A DNA stretch of 64,000 nucleotides from Micromonospora narathiwatensis (GCF_900089605.1 NZ_LT594324.1:868001-932000), one strand, 5' to 3'. Numbered from the stretch's first letter, positions 20,236 to 32,529 are shown. The notes: generated from the letters alone by a model not told the origin. Translations and numbers: made by a program.

Positions 20236-20278
20236 GACGTCCTTTAACGACCCGTCCCGTGAGGCGGGGAAGGAGGTC
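20236..20278 (+). promoter_or_regulatory. PyrR-binding leader that sequesters the pyrR ribosome binding site
   Basis: The leader contains CCCGTCCCGTGAGGCGGG (20251-20268), matching the UCCNGUGAGG core of PyrR anti-attenuator loops. GACGTCCTT (20236-20244) can pair with AAGGAGGTC (20270-20278) at eight of nine positions. That stem buries the Shine-Dalgarno under the PyrR loop. In mycobacteria PyrR is known to repress translation this way, so UMP-bound PyrR would shut off the operon. Confidence 0.82.
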
Positions 20279-20282
20279 CGCC

Positions 20283-20867
20283 GTGGCCTACCCACCGGCT
20301 GCCCAGTCGTCGCCGCCACGACAACCCTCGGTGAAGGTGATCCTCGCCGCAGCGGACGTGTCGCGGGTGGTCGACCGCATCGCCCACCAGATCCTGGAGA
20401 AGACCCAGGGCGCCGCCGACACCGTCCTGCTCGGCATTCCCACCCGCGGCGTCCCACTGGCGAGGCGCCTCGCCGCCCGGATCAGCACCTTCGAGGACGT
20501 GACCGTCCCGGTCGGCGTGCTCGACATCACCCTCTACCGCGACGACCTGCGCCGGCAGGCCACCCGCGCGGTCGGCCCCACCGAACTGCCCAGCGGCGGG
20601 ATCGACGGCAGGCGGGTGATCCTGGTCGACGACGTGCTCTTCTCCGGCCGTACGGTGCGGGCCGCCCTCGACGCGCTCAGCGACGTCGGCCGGCCGGCCT
20701 CCGTGCAACTCGCCGTCCTGGTCGACCGCGGCCACCGCCAGCTGCCGATCCGCGCCGACTATGTCGGCAAGAACATCCCCACCGCGCTGGCCGAGAACGT
20801 CAAGGTCACCCTCGCCGAGACCGACGGCGCCGACGAGGTCAAGCTCTACGGGGGTAGCTCGTCATGA
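20283..20867 (+). CDS. pyrR: Bifunctional pyr operon regulator / uracil phosphoribosyltransferase PyrR
   Basis: This 194-residue PRTase-fold protein has the PRPP loop [28 protein letters not shown] and [14 protein letters not shown]. It binds the leader RNA in response to UMP. I chose GTG 20283 because AAGGAGGT ends five bases upstream; the open frame continues into the leader without conservation. It overlaps pyrB by ATGA. Confidence 0.94.
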   Translation: MAYPPAAQSSPPRQPSVKVILAAADVSRVVDRIAHQILEKTQGAADTVLLGIPTRGVPLARRLAARISTFEDVTVPVGVLDITLYRDDLRRQATRAVGPTELPSGGIDGRRVILVDDVLFSGRTVRAALDALSDVGRPASVQLAVLVDRGHRQLPIRADYVGKNIPTALAENVKVTLAETDGADEVKLYGGSSS

Positions 20868-21790
20868 TCCGCCACCTGCTCTCCGGGGCCGACCTGGACG
20901 CCGCCACCGCCACCCAGATCCTGGACACCGCGGCCGAGATGGCCACCGTCGCCGGCCGCGAGGTCAAGAAGCTGCCCGCGCTGCGCGGGCGGACCGTGGT
21001 GAACCTCTTCTACGAGGACTCCACCCGGACCCGGATCTCCTTCGAGGCGGCGGCCAAGCGGCTCAGCGCCGACGTGATCAACTTCTCGGCCAAGGGTTCC
21101 AGCGTCGCCAAGGGCGAGAGCCTGAAGGACACCGCGCTGACCCTCCAGGCCATGGGGGCCGACGCGGTGGTCGTCCGGCACCCCGCCTCCGGCGCCCCGC
21201 ACCGGCTGGCCAACTGGGTCGACGGGTCCGTGGTCAACGCCGGCGACGGCACCCACGAACACCCCACCCAGGCGCTGCTCGACGCGTACACGATGCGCTC
21301 CCGGCTGGGCCGCCTCGCCGGCCTGCACGTGGCGATCGTCGGCGACGTGCTGCACTCCCGGGTGGCCCGCTCCAACGTGCTGCTGCTCTCCACCCTCGGC
21401 GCCAAGGTCACCCTGGTCGGCCCGCCCACCCTCATCCCGGTGGACATCGCCGCCGCGCTCGCCCCCGGCACCGATGTCTCATACGACCTCGACGCCGTTC
21501 TACCCGGTGTGGACGTGGTGATGATGCTGCGGGTGCAGCGGGAGCGGATGAACGACTCGTACTTCCCCTCGGCCCGCGAGTACGCCCGCCGCTACGGGCT
21601 GGACGGGCCGCGCCTGCGCCGGCTGCCCGAGCACGCGATCGTCATGCACCCCGGCCCGATGAACCGAGGCATGGAGATCACGCCCGAGGTGGCCGACTCA
21701 CCCCGCTCCACCATCGTCGAACAGGTCGCCAACGGGGTCTCCGTGCGGATGGCCGTGCTCTACCTGCTGCTCGGAGGGAACAACCGGTGA
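20864..21790 (+). CDS. pyrB: Aspartate carbamoyltransferase, catalytic subunit
   Basis: This 308-residue enzyme forms carbamoyl-aspartate. The carbamoyl-phosphate site is [56 protein letters not shown], and [11 protein letters not shown] follow in the normal order. No pyrI regulatory chain is present. It is coupled to pyrR (ATGA) and pyrC (GTGA). Confidence 0.96.
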   Translation: MIRHLLSGADLDAATATQILDTAAEMATVAGREVKKLPALRGRTVVNLFYEDSTRTRISFEAAAKRLSADVINFSAKGSSVAKGESLKDTALTLQAMGADAVVVRHPASGAPHRLANWVDGSVVNAGDGTHEHPTQALLDAYTMRSRLGRLAGLHVAIVGDVLHSRVARSNVLLLSTLGAKVTLVGPPTLIPVDIAAALAPGTDVSYDLDAVLPGVDVVMMLRVQRERMNDSYFPSAREYARRYGLDGPRLRRLPEHAIVMHPGPMNRGMEITPEVADSPRSTIVEQVANGVSVRMAVLYLLLGGNNR

Positions 21791-23118
21791 CCGCGTACCT
21801 GATCAGGAACGTGAGCGTGGTCGGCGCCGCGCCGACCGACCTGCTGATCCGCGACGGCGTCGTGGCCGAGACCGGCGTGGGGCTGACCGCGCCGGACGCC
21901 ACGGTGCTCGACGCCACCGGCCTGGTCGCCCTGCCCGGCCTGGTCGACCTGCACACCCACCTGCGCGAACCCGGCCGGGAGGACGCCGAGACCGTCGAGT
22001 CCGGGTCCCGGGCGGCGGCGCTCGGCGGCTACACCGCGGTCTGCGCGATGGCCAACACCTCGCCGGTCGCCGACACCGCCGGCGTGGTGGAGCAGGTGTG
22101 GCGGCTCGGCCGGGAGGCCGGGCTGGTCGACGTGCAGCCGATCGGCGCGGTAACCGTCGGCCTGGCCGGCGAGCGCCTCGCCGAGCTGGGCGCGATGGCC
22201 GACTCGGCGGCCCGGGTGCGGATCTTCTCCGACGACGGGCACTGCGTCGCCGACCCGAAGCTGATGCGCCGGGCCCTGGAGTACGTGAAGGCGTTCGACG
22301 GGGTGATCGCGCAGCACGCCGAGGAGCCCCGGCTCACCGAGGGCGCGCAGATGCACGAGGGCGAGGTCTCCACCCGGCTCGGGCTGACCGGCTGGCCGGC
22401 GGTCGCCGAGGAGGCGATCATCGCCCGGGACGTGCTGCTGGCCGAGCACGTGGGCAGCCGGCTGCACATCTGCCACGTCTCCACCGCCGGCAGCGTGGAG
22501 GTGCTGCGGCACGCCAAGGCGCGCGGGGTGCGGGTCACCGCCGAGGTCACTCCGCACCACCTCCTGCTGACCGACGAGGTCGTGAGCGGGAGGAGTGAGC
22601 TTGCGAGCCCCGCACTCGCGAACAACTGGAGCCCGGCGGCCAGCTACGACCCGGTCTTCAAGGTGAACCCGCCGCTGCGGACCGCGAGCGACGTGGCCGC
22701 GCTCCGGGCGGCCCTGGCCGAGGGCGTGATCGACATCATCGCCACCGACCACGCCCCGCACGCCGTCGAGGACAAGGAGTGCGAGTGGGCGTACGCCCGG
22801 CCGGGCATGCTCGGCCTGGAGACTGCGCTCTCCATCGCGCTGGACGTGCTCGGCCCGCAGTGGGACCTGATCGCCGAGCGGATGTCCCGCGCCCCGGCCC
22901 GGATCGCCGGACTGGACGGGCACGGCGTCGACCCCGCCCCCGGCGTGCCGGCCAACCTGACCCTGGTCGACCCGGCCGCCCGCCGCGTCATCGAACCGGC
23001 GGAGCTGGCCAGTCGCAGTCGCAACACCCCGTACGCCCGCATGGCGCTGCCGGGTCGCATCGTGGCGACCTTCCTGCGCGGCGAGCCGACGGTCCTGGAC
23101 GGAAAGGCTGTCAAGTGA
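21787..23118 (+). CDS. pyrC: Dihydroorotase, with an in-frame repeat-derived insertion
   Basis: This 443-residue class I dihydroorotase has zinc ligands in [10 protein letters not shown] (about 53-62), [19 protein letters not shown] and [12 protein letters not shown]. Between TDE and the invariant [12 protein letters not shown] there are about 20 extra residues ([14 protein letters not shown] and flanks, near 265-286) that family members lack. They are encoded by DNA resembling short GAGCGAG-type genomic repeats. The frame stays open and the catalytic motifs are intact, so the enzyme is presumably active. Confidence 0.94.
   Translation: MTAYLIRNVSVVGAAPTDLLIRDGVVAETGVGLTAPDATVLDATGLVALPGLVDLHTHLREPGREDAETVESGSRAAALGGYTAVCAMANTSPVADTAGVVEQVWRLGREAGLVDVQPIGAVTVGLAGERLAELGAMADSAARVRIFSDDGHCVADPKLMRRALEYVKAFDGVIAQHAEEPRLTEGAQMHEGEVSTRLGLTGWPAVAEEAIIARDVLLAEHVGSRLHICHVSTAGSVEVLRHAKARGVRVTAEVTPHHLLLTDEVVSGRSELASPALANNWSPAASYDPVFKVNPPLRTASDVAALRAALAEGVIDIIATDHAPHAVEDKECEWAYARPGMLGLETALSIALDVLGPQWDLIAERMSRAPARIAGLDGHGVDPAPGVPANLTLVDPAARRVIEPAELASRSRNTPYARMALPGRIVATFLRGEPTVLDGKAVK
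22577..22642 (+). repeat. Repeat-like insertion within pyrC
   Basis: The segment GTGAGCGGGAGGAGTGAGCT and its continuation ...TTGCGAGCCCCGCACTCGCG is unlike conserved pyrC sequence. It resembles the GTGAGCGAGCGGAGCGAGCG element at 59134 and the GAGCGAGGAACGTAGCGGAG element at 23124. Its length is a multiple of three to within my ability to place the borders. The origin is inferred. Confidence 0.55.
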
Positions 23119-23176
23119 TCCGAGCGAGGAACGTAGCGGAGCGGAGTCCCGCAGTCCGGATCGAAGGGAACGCAGC

Positions 23177-24314
23177 ATGACGAAGCGCAGGCCCGCGATC
23201 CTCGTGCTGGAGGACGGGCGTACGTTCCACGGCGAGGCGTACGGCAGCGTCGGGGAGACCTTCGGCGAGGCGGTCTTCAACACCGGCATGACCGGCTACC
23301 AGGAGACCCTCACCGACCCGTCGTACCACCGCCAGGTGGTGGTGCAGACCGCGCCGCACATCGGCAACACCGGCGTCAACGGTGAGGACGACGAGTCGTC
23401 CCGGATCTGGGTCGCCGGGTACGTGGTCCGGGACCCGGCCCGGATCGGCTCCAACTGGCGGGCCACCGGTGGCCTGGAGGATCGGCTCGCCGCCGAGGGC
23501 GTGGTCGGCATCGGCGGCGTGGACACCCGGGCGCTCACCCGCCACCTGCGCGACCGGGGCGCGATGCGGGTCGGCATCTCCAGCGTCGACGACGACCCGC
23601 GCGCCCTCCTCGACCGGGTCCGCCGGTCGCCGCAGATGGTCGGCGCGGACCTCTCCGCCGAGGTGACCACCGCCGAGCCGTACGTGGTCGAGGCGCAGGG
23701 GGAGCACCGGTTCACCGTGGCCGCGCTCGACCTGGGCATCAAGCGCAACGTGCCGCGCCGACTGGCGGCGCGGGGGGTGACCACCCACGTGCTGCCCGCC
23801 ACCGCCACCATCGAGGACCTGCTGGCCACCGGCGCGGACGCGGTCTTCTTCTCGCCCGGCCCGGGCGACCCGGCCACCGCCGACGGCCCGGTCGCGCTGG
23901 CCCGCGAGGTGCTCACCCGGCGGATCCCGCTCTTCGGCATCTGCTTCGGCAGCCAGATCCTCGGCCGGGCGCTCGGCTTCGGCACCTACAAGCTCGGCTA
24001 CGGCCACCGCGGCATCAACCAGCCGGTGCTCGACCGGGCGACCGGCAAGGTCGAGGTGACCAGCCACAACCACGGCTTCGCGGTGCGGGTGCCGGGCGCG
24101 CAGGCCGGGGCGGTCGTCCCCGACCAGGTGATCGACACCGAGTTCGGCGGCGTCCAGGTGTCGCACGTCTGCCTCAACGACAACGTGGTCGAGGGGCTGC
24201 GGGCCAAGGACGTGCCCGCCTTCACCGTCCAGTACCACCCGGAGGCGGCGGCCGGCCCGCACGACGCGGACTACCTCTTCGACCGCTTCGCCGAACTCAT
24301 CGAAGGCGGCAAGA

Positions 24315-24322
<8 letters not shown>
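23177..24322 (+). CDS. carA: Carbamoyl-phosphate synthase, small (glutaminase) subunit
   Basis: This 381-residue subunit has an N-terminal CPSase_sm domain ([17 protein letters not shown]) and a class I glutamine amidotransferase domain. The nucleophile Cys lies in [11 protein letters not shown] and the His/Glu in [11 protein letters not shown]. The elbow reads GICFGSQ rather than the commoner GICLGHQ. A 58-bp spacer after pyrC carries GATCCG...CGGATC and GAGCGAGG repeat-like sequence. It overlaps carB by 8 bp. Confidence 0.96.
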
Positions 24323-27692
<3,370 letters not shown>

Positions 27693-27711
27693 CCGCCGTC
27701 GCCGTCCGGTC

Positions 27712-27763
27712 GATCATGAAGTTGTCGCCGCGACGCGCCGCTCCCGTCGGCGACTTCATGATC
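27712..27763. repeat. Imperfect inverted repeat between carB and pyrD
   Basis: GATCATGAAGTTGTCGCCG (27712-27730) pairs with CGGCGACTTCATGATC (27748-27763), leaving a 3-base TTG bulge and a 17-base loop. The arms are unusually A+T-rich for this genome. GATCATGAAGTT-type sequences are familiar as scattered repeats in Micromonosporaceae. There is no T-run, so it may be an mRNA hairpin or dispersed repeat rather than a terminator. Confidence 0.65.
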
Positions 27764-27789
27764 ACCGGGGTCGGGTCGGGAGGTCGAGG

Positions 27790-28821
27790 GTGATCTTCGA
27801 GCGGGTGGTGCGGCCGGGGCTGTTCCGGATCGGGGGCGGGGACGCGGAGACGGCGCACGAGTGGACGCTGGCACGGCTCGCCGCCCTGTCCCGGCGGCCG
27901 GCCGCGCTCGCGGCGCTGCGGGCCACCTACTTCCGGCGCTCGCCGCGCACGGTGTTCGGGGTGGACTTCCCGAACCCGGTCGGGCTGGCGGCCGGAATGG
28001 ACAAGAACGGCGTCGCGCTGCCGGCCTGGCCGGCGCTCGGCTTCGGCTTCGTCGAGGTCGGCACGGTCACCGCGTACGCCCAGCCGGGCAATCCCCGGCC
28101 CCGGCTGTTCCGGCTGCGCGACAGCGAGGCCGTGGTCAACCGGATGGGCTTCAACAACGCCGGCGCCGAGGCCCTGGCCGCCCGGCTCGCGGCGCTGCCC
28201 CGCCCGATCGGCGTACCGCTGGGCATCTCGCTCGGCAAGTCCAAGGTGACCCCGCTCGACGAGGCGGTCGAGGACTACCTGGCGTCCTATCGGGCGCTAC
28301 GGGAGCACGGGGACTACTTCGCGGTCAACGTGTCCTCCCCGAACACCCCGGGCCTGCGGTCCCTGCAGGACCGGTCCCACCTGGACGCGCTGCTCGCGGC
28401 GCTGGTAGGGGAGAAGCCGGTGCTGGTGAAGATCGCCCCCGACCTCACCGAGCCGGCCATCGCCGAGCTGTTGGAGGTCTGTCTCGACCGCGGCGCGGCC
28501 GGGGTGATCGCCACCAACACCACGCTGTCCCGGGATGGGCTCGCCCCGGCCGACCGGGCGCGGGGCGGGGAGAGCGGTGGCCTCTCCGGCCGTCCGCTGG
28601 CCGGACGCGCCCGCGAGGTGGTCGCCTTCGTGCACCGGGAGACCGACGGCCGCCTGCCGGTGATCGGCGTCGGCGGCATCCTCGACCCGGACGACGCCGC
28701 CCGGATGTTCGACGCCGGCGCGAGCCTGATCCAGCTCTACACGGGCTTCATCTACCGCGGCCCAGCCCTCACCCGCACCATAACCCGCACCACCCCCCGC
28801 ACCACCCCCTCGCCCCGCTGA
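27790..28821 (+). CDS. pyrD: Dihydroorotate dehydrogenase (quinone), class 2
   Basis: This 343-residue FMN enzyme oxidises dihydroorotate at the membrane quinone pool. Class 2 is shown by the N-terminal amphipathic extension ([17 protein letters not shown]), then [35 protein letters not shown] with the catalytic Ser, VKIAPDL, and [12 protein letters not shown] Thr/Arg-rich tail follows ([13 protein letters not shown]). GTG 27790 is the start matching homology. The N-terminal residues suit peripheral membrane binding. Confidence 0.94.
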   Translation: MIFERVVRPGLFRIGGGDAETAHEWTLARLAALSRRPAALAALRATYFRRSPRTVFGVDFPNPVGLAAGMDKNGVALPAWPALGFGFVEVGTVTAYAQPGNPRPRLFRLRDSEAVVNRMGFNNAGAEALAARLAALPRPIGVPLGISLGKSKVTPLDEAVEDYLASYRALREHGDYFAVNVSSPNTPGLRSLQDRSHLDALLAALVGEKPVLVKIAPDLTEPAIAELLEVCLDRGAAGVIATNTTLSRDGLAPADRARGGESGGLSGRPLAGRAREVVAFVHRETDGRLPVIGVGGILDPDDAARMFDAGASLIQLYTGFIYRGPALTRTITRTTPRTTPSPR

Positions 28822-28833
28822 CCCACGACTTCG

Positions 28834-28906
28834 CGCGATCTTGCAGTTCGTGCCCCGACGTATTGCCTAAATCGGGCGAAACGCGGGCCGAAACTGCAAG
28901 ATCGCG
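28834..28906. repeat. Long-arm inverted repeat between pyrD and bioA
   Basis: Perfect 15-bp arms CGCGATCTTGCAGTT (28834-28848) and AACTGCAAGATCGCG (28892-28906) enclose a 43-base loop. The element lies 12 bp after pyrD and ends 32 bp before bioA. It resembles a dispersed intergenic repeat more than a terminator, because the loop is long and no T-run follows. Confidence 0.7.
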
Positions 28907-28938
28907 TGGAGGGGCGAGGAGGACAGGAAGGAGAACAC

Positions 28939-30213
28939 GTGACGGCCGAGGAGATTCTCGCCGCCGATCGTCGGCACGTCTGGCACCCGTACGCGGCGCT
29001 GCCGCCGGCCAGCCCGCCGTACGTGGTGGAGAGCGCCGAGGGCGTACGGCTGCGACTGGCCGACGGCCGGGAGCTGGTCGACGGCATGTCGTCCTGGTGG
29101 GCGGCGATCCACGGCTACCGGCACCCGGTGCTGGACGCCGCCGTCACCGACCAGCTCGGCCGGATGAGCCACGTGATGTTCGGCGGCCTCACCCACGAGC
29201 CCGCGGTACGCCTGGCCCGGACCCTGGTCGAGCTGGCCCCGGACGGGCTGGAACACGTCTTCCTGGCCGACTCCGGCTCGGTCAGCGTCGAGGTCGCGCT
29301 GAAGATGTGCCTCCAGTACCAGCGGGCCACCGGGCGGCCGGAGCGGCGCCGGCTGGGCACCTGGCGGGGCGGCTACCACGGCGACACGTTCCACCCGATG
29401 AGCGTCTGCGACCCGGAGGGCGGCATGCACCACCTCTGGGGGGACGTGCTGCCCCGGCAGGTCTTCGCGCCGGTGCCCCCGGGCGGCTTCGACACCCCGC
29501 CCGACCCGGCGTACGAGGCTGCCCTGGTGGACGCCGTGGAGCGGCACGCCGACGAGCTGGCCGCGGTGATCGTGGAGCCGGTGGTGCAGGGCGCCGGCGG
29601 GATGCGCTTCCACCACCCGCACTACCTGCGGGTGCTGCGCGAGGTGACCCGGGCGCACGGCGTCCTGCTGGTCTTCGACGAGATCGCCACCGGCTTCGGC
29701 CGGACCGGCACCATGTTCGCCGCCGAGCACGCCGGGGTCGCCCCGGACGTGCTCTGCGTCGGCAAGGCGCTCACCGGCGGTTACCTGACCCTGGCCGCCG
29801 CGCTCTGCACCCCCGAGGTCGCCCGCGGCATCTCGGCGGACGGGGTGCTGGCGCACGGCCCCACGTTCATGGGCAACCCGCTCGCCTGCGCGGTCGCCAA
29901 CGCCTCTCTGGGGCTGCTGCGGGCCGGAAACTGGGCCGGTCGGGTGGCGGAGATCCAGGAGGGGCTGCGGGCCGGCCTGGAGCCGTTGCGCGGCGCTCCC
30001 GGGGTGGCCGACGTACGGGTGCTGGGCGCGATCGGCGTGGTCCAGCTCGACCACGAGGTGGACCTCCCCCGGGCGACCGCCGCCGCGGTCGCGCAGGGCG
30101 TGTGGCTGCGACCGTTCCGCGACCTCGTCTACACCATGCCGCCGTACGTCACCGACGTGGCGGACGTGGCGCGGATCGTCGCCGGGGTCGAGGCGGCGGT
30201 CAAGGCCGGCTGA
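28939..30213 (+). CDS. bioA: Adenosylmethionine--8-amino-7-oxononanoate aminotransferase
   Basis: This 424-residue PLP class III aminotransferase of biotin synthesis has [10 protein letters not shown] at the N terminus, [57 protein letters not shown] and the PLP lysine in [11 protein letters not shown]. These are the BioA-specific blocks. GTG 28939 follows GGAAGGAG by five bases. No other bio gene is in the window. It sits between pyrD and pyrF, flanked by an inverted repeat and by tandem repeats. Confidence 0.92.
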   Translation: MTAEEILAADRRHVWHPYAALPPASPPYVVESAEGVRLRLADGRELVDGMSSWWAAIHGYRHPVLDAAVTDQLGRMSHVMFGGLTHEPAVRLARTLVELAPDGLEHVFLADSGSVSVEVALKMCLQYQRATGRPERRRLGTWRGGYHGDTFHPMSVCDPEGGMHHLWGDVLPRQVFAPVPPGGFDTPPDPAYEAALVDAVERHADELAAVIVEPVVQGAGGMRFHHPHYLRVLREVTRAHGVLLVFDEIATGFGRTGTMFAAEHAGVAPDVLCVGKALTGGYLTLAAALCTPEVARGISADGVLAHGPTFMGNPLACAVANASLGLLRAGNWAGRVAEIQEGLRAGLEPLRGAPGVADVRVLGAIGVVQLDHEVDLPRATAAAVAQGVWLRPFRDLVYTMPPYVTDVADVARIVAGVEAAVKAG

Positions 30214-30340
30214 GCCGGCACCCCGGTCGGGCCGGACACCGGTCGGGCCGGCAGGTCGGTCGGGCCGGTACCCCGGTCGGGCCGGCAGGTCGGTCGCGCC
30301 GGTACCCCGGTCGGGCCGGGCATCGGGCGGGCCGGCTCGG
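30214..30340 (+). repeat. G+C-rich tandem repeat A downstream of bioA
   Basis: This is the first part of a 377-bp stretch between bioA and pyrF with no convincing gene. Units built on GGTCGGGCCGG alternate with CAGGTC and TACCCC spacers, giving about two copies of a dimeric unit of roughly 34 bp. The long open frame through it is a composition effect. Confidence 0.75.
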
Positions 30341-30350
30341 GGACGGCGTC

Positions 30351-30460
30351 CGAGGCGGTCCGACGGGGTCCGAGGGGGCCCGAGGCGGCCCGAGGGGGCC
30401 CGAGGCGGCCCGAGGCGGCCCGAGGGGGCCCGAGGCGGCCCGAGGGGGCCCGAGGGCGGT
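30351..30460 (+). repeat. Eleven 10-bp tandem repeats upstream of pyrF
   Basis: Eleven consecutive 10-bp units begin at 30351, mostly CGAGGCGGCC or CGAGGGGGCC. The first two and the last unit are diverged. The two unit types alternate. A 10-bp period is close to one helical turn. The array ends about 130 bp before the pyrF start. The rest of the gap (30461-30590) holds only the GAGGAGAGGAGAG ribosome binding region. Confidence 0.9.
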
Positions 30461-30590
30461 GCGGGCCGGCGACCGGCCGGCGGCGGCCCGGGAACGGAAC
30501 GGCCGCCCGCACGGGAGGCGGCTGGACGACGACGGCGTACCCGTCGACGCGGACCGCGGCGCGACGCCGCGCGAGGAGAGGAGAGTCGCG

Positions 30591-31430
30591 ATGGAGAGCT
30601 TCGGCGCCCGCCTGCACCGGGCCGTGGCCGAGCGGGGACCGCTGTGCGTGGGTATCGACCCGCATCCGGGGCTGCTGGCCCGCTGGGGGCTCGCTGACGA
30701 CGTCGAGGGCCTCGACCGGTTCAGCCGGACGGTGGTGGAGGCGCTCGGTGACCGGGTCGCGGCGGTCAAGCCGCAGTCGGCCTTTTACGAGCGCTTCGGG
30801 TCGCGAGGAATCGGGGTCCTTGAGTCAACTATCCGACAGTTGCGAAATGCCGGAGCACTCGTTGTTCTCGACGCCAAGCGGGGCGACATCGGCTCGACGG
30901 TCAGCGCGTACGCCTCGGCGTACCTCGATCCATCCAGCCCGCTGTATGCCGATGCGGTGACGGCCAGCCCGTATCTCGGGGTCGGCTCGCTGGCGCCGAT
31001 GTTCGAAATGGCCGCCGCGTACGGTGGTGGGGTCTTCGTCCTGGCGCTCACCTCCAACCCGGAGGGCGCCGCCGTGCAGCGCGCCGTCGGGGCCGACGGG
31101 CGGACGGTGGCGCAGACCGTCATCGACGAGATTTCCCAGCTCAACCGGGGTGCCGAGCCGCTCGGCAGCTTCGGTCTGGTGGTCGGCGCGACGGTCGGCG
31201 ACACCGGCCACGACCTCTCTGCGGTGAACGGTCCACTGCTCGCCCCCGGGCTGGGCGCACAGGGTGCCACGGCCGCGGACCTGCGCACCGTGTTCGGCCC
31301 CAGCCTGCCCGCTGTGCTGCCGTCGTACTCCCGGGAGGTGCTGCACGCGGGGCCGGACACGGCCGCCCTGCGGGCCGCCGCCGAGCGGGTCTTGGCCGAC
31401 TGCCGGGCCGCCCTGGCCGGGCGTGACTGA
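30591..31430 (+). CDS. pyrF: Orotidine 5'-phosphate decarboxylase, type 2
   Basis: This 279-residue enzyme produces UMP. The type 2 (actinobacterial/myxococcal) form is shown by CVGIDPHPGLLARWG, VKPQSAFYERFGSRG, the catalytic VVLDAKRGDIGSTVSAYA, DAVTASPYLG and SGFGLVVGATVG-like SFGLVVGATVG. ATG 30591 is preceded by GGAGAGGAGAG. It is separated from pyrD by bioA and 377 bp of repeats, so it may be transcribed separately. Confidence 0.95.
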   Translation: MESFGARLHRAVAERGPLCVGIDPHPGLLARWGLADDVEGLDRFSRTVVEALGDRVAAVKPQSAFYERFGSRGIGVLESTIRQLRNAGALVVLDAKRGDIGSTVSAYASAYLDPSSPLYADAVTASPYLGVGSLAPMFEMAAAYGGGVFVLALTSNPEGAAVQRAVGADGRTVAQTVIDEISQLNRGAEPLGSFGLVVGATVGDTGHDLSAVNGPLLAPGLGAQGATAADLRTVFGPSLPAVLPSYSREVLHAGPDTAALRAAAERVLADCRAALAGRD

Positions 31431-31477
31431 CTGACGGCTCGGTCACTTTGCGATGATCTTCGCGCGCCCACGTTGCC

Positions 31478-31503
31478 GAAAACTCCGTTGACCGCTAGTT
31501 TTC
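31478..31503. promoter_or_regulatory. Inverted repeat in the mihF upstream region
   Basis: GAAAACT (31478-31484) and AGTTTTC (31497-31503) are perfect arms in the 176-bp pyrF-mihF gap. Between them TGACCGCTAGTTT matches the BldD pattern except for its last position. It could be an operator or a promoter-proximal hairpin. Confidence 0.35.
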
Positions 31504-31606
31504 CCCGCGCTGGGAACCACGGACCCCTTTGGTTGCCAGCGACACCACGTTTCACAGCAGCGGCGGAAACTAACCGCCCGCCGCGTTAGGGACCTGAGGA
31601 GAACTG

Positions 31607-31924
31607 GTGCCGCTCCCGTCATTGACCCCCGAGCAGCGCGCTGCCGCGCTGGAGAAGGCCGCGGAGATCCGCAAGGCCCGTGCCAAGCTGAAGGAGGACC
31701 TCAAGCAGGGCAAGACCAGCCTCGCCACCGTCCTCGAGCAGGCCGAGTCCAACGACGTCGTCGGCAAGCTGAAGGTGTCGGCCGTGCTTCAGGCGATGCC
31801 GGGCATCGGCAAGATCCGGGCCACCCAGATCATGGAGAAGCTCAAGATCGCCGACAGCCGTCGCCTGCGTGGCCTGGGCGAGCAGCAGCGCAAGGCTCTG
31901 CTTGGAGAGTTCGCCGCCAACTGA
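31607..31924 (+). CDS. mihF: Actinobacterial integration host factor (mIHF)
   Basis: This 105-residue nucleoid protein is unrelated in sequence to HU/IHF. It has a long basic N-terminal helix (EQRAAALEKAAEIRKARAKL) and a helix-two-turns-helix core with VLQAMPGIGKIRATQIMEKL. It bends DNA non-specifically; in mycobacteria it is essential. GTG 31607 follows TGAGGAGAA. It starts the conserved mihF-gmk-rpoZ order. Confidence 0.95.
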   Translation: MPLPSLTPEQRAAALEKAAEIRKARAKLKEDLKQGKTSLATVLEQAESNDVVGKLKVSAVLQAMPGIGKIRATQIMEKLKIADSRRLRGLGEQQRKALLGEFAAN

Positions 31925-31949
31925 ACGCAGCACCGTGTAGAAACAAGCG

Positions 31950-32483
31950 GTGAGCACGGATGACGAGGCGCGCCCGGCGGCTCGGCTCACTGTCCTGGCC
32001 GGACCTTCCGGGGCCGGCAGGGAGAGTGTCGTCGAGCGGGTCCGGGCGCGCTTTCCGTCGGTGTGGGTGCCGGTGACCGCCACCACCCGACCGCCGTGCC
32101 CCGGCGAGGTGGACGGCGTCGACCGGATCTTCCTCGATCCGGCCGAGTTCGACCGGATGGTCGGCGCCGACGAGTTGTTGGAGTGGAGCCGGATCGGGCC
32201 GTACCGGCGCGGTGTGCCGCGGGCGGCCGTCCGGGCCCGGCTCCTCGCGGGGCGGCCGGTGCTGCTTCCGCTGGATCTGCCCGGCGCGCTCGCGGTCCGG
32301 GCCGTTGTGCCGGACGCGGAGCTGGTGCTGCTCGCCCCGCCGTCGTACCGGCCGGATCCGGCCGTCGCGGCCGCCTTCGCACACGCCGTGGTGCACGACC
32401 GCACCGAGCGCGCGGCGGAGGAACTGGTAGGCTTGCTCGGTTCATCCTTCTTGGCTCCGGCCCAGCCGCGTCCGAGCGGTTGA
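31950..32483 (+). CDS. Degenerate guanylate-kinase-like protein at the gmk locus
   Basis: This 177-residue protein follows the guanylate kinase fold and gene order (mihF-gmk-rpoZ) but lacks key residues. The P-loop reads GPSGAGRES (18-26), so the Walker Lys is Arg24 and the next Ser/Thr is Glu25. In the GMP site TTRPP is kept, but the second Arg is Cys50 and the Tyr before the Phe strand is Arg59. GNRYGTPR has become GPYRRGVPR. The ~35-residue LID helix region with its transition-state arginines is absent: LLAPPS runs almost straight into the C-terminal ERAAEELVGLL. It is shorter than usual. I infer that it is not a working GMP kinase, though it may retain binding or a regulatory role. GTG 31950 has a weak ribosome binding site. 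Confidence 0.8.
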   Translation: MSTDDEARPAARLTVLAGPSGAGRESVVERVRARFPSVWVPVTATTRPPCPGEVDGVDRIFLDPAEFDRMVGADELLEWSRIGPYRRGVPRAAVRARLLAGRPVLLPLDLPGALAVRAVVPDAELVLLAPPSYRPDPAVAAAFAHAVVHDRTERAAEELVGLLGSSFLAPAQPRPSG

Positions 32484-32529
32484 GAGACCACCGCCTCGCC
32501 GGCGGTGTACGAGACGCAGAGGTTAATTC

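Noticed and set aside
30214..30460. Possible CRISPR array in the pyrF upstream repeats
   Set aside because: Units are 10-34 bp, directly abutting and without unique spacers, and no cas genes are present.
27861..30590. A long plus-strand open frame running from pyrD through bioA and the repeats into pyrF
   Set aside because: Upstream of ATG 30591 it encodes only composition-driven sequence out of frame with pyrD and bioA. PyrF homology starts at 30591.
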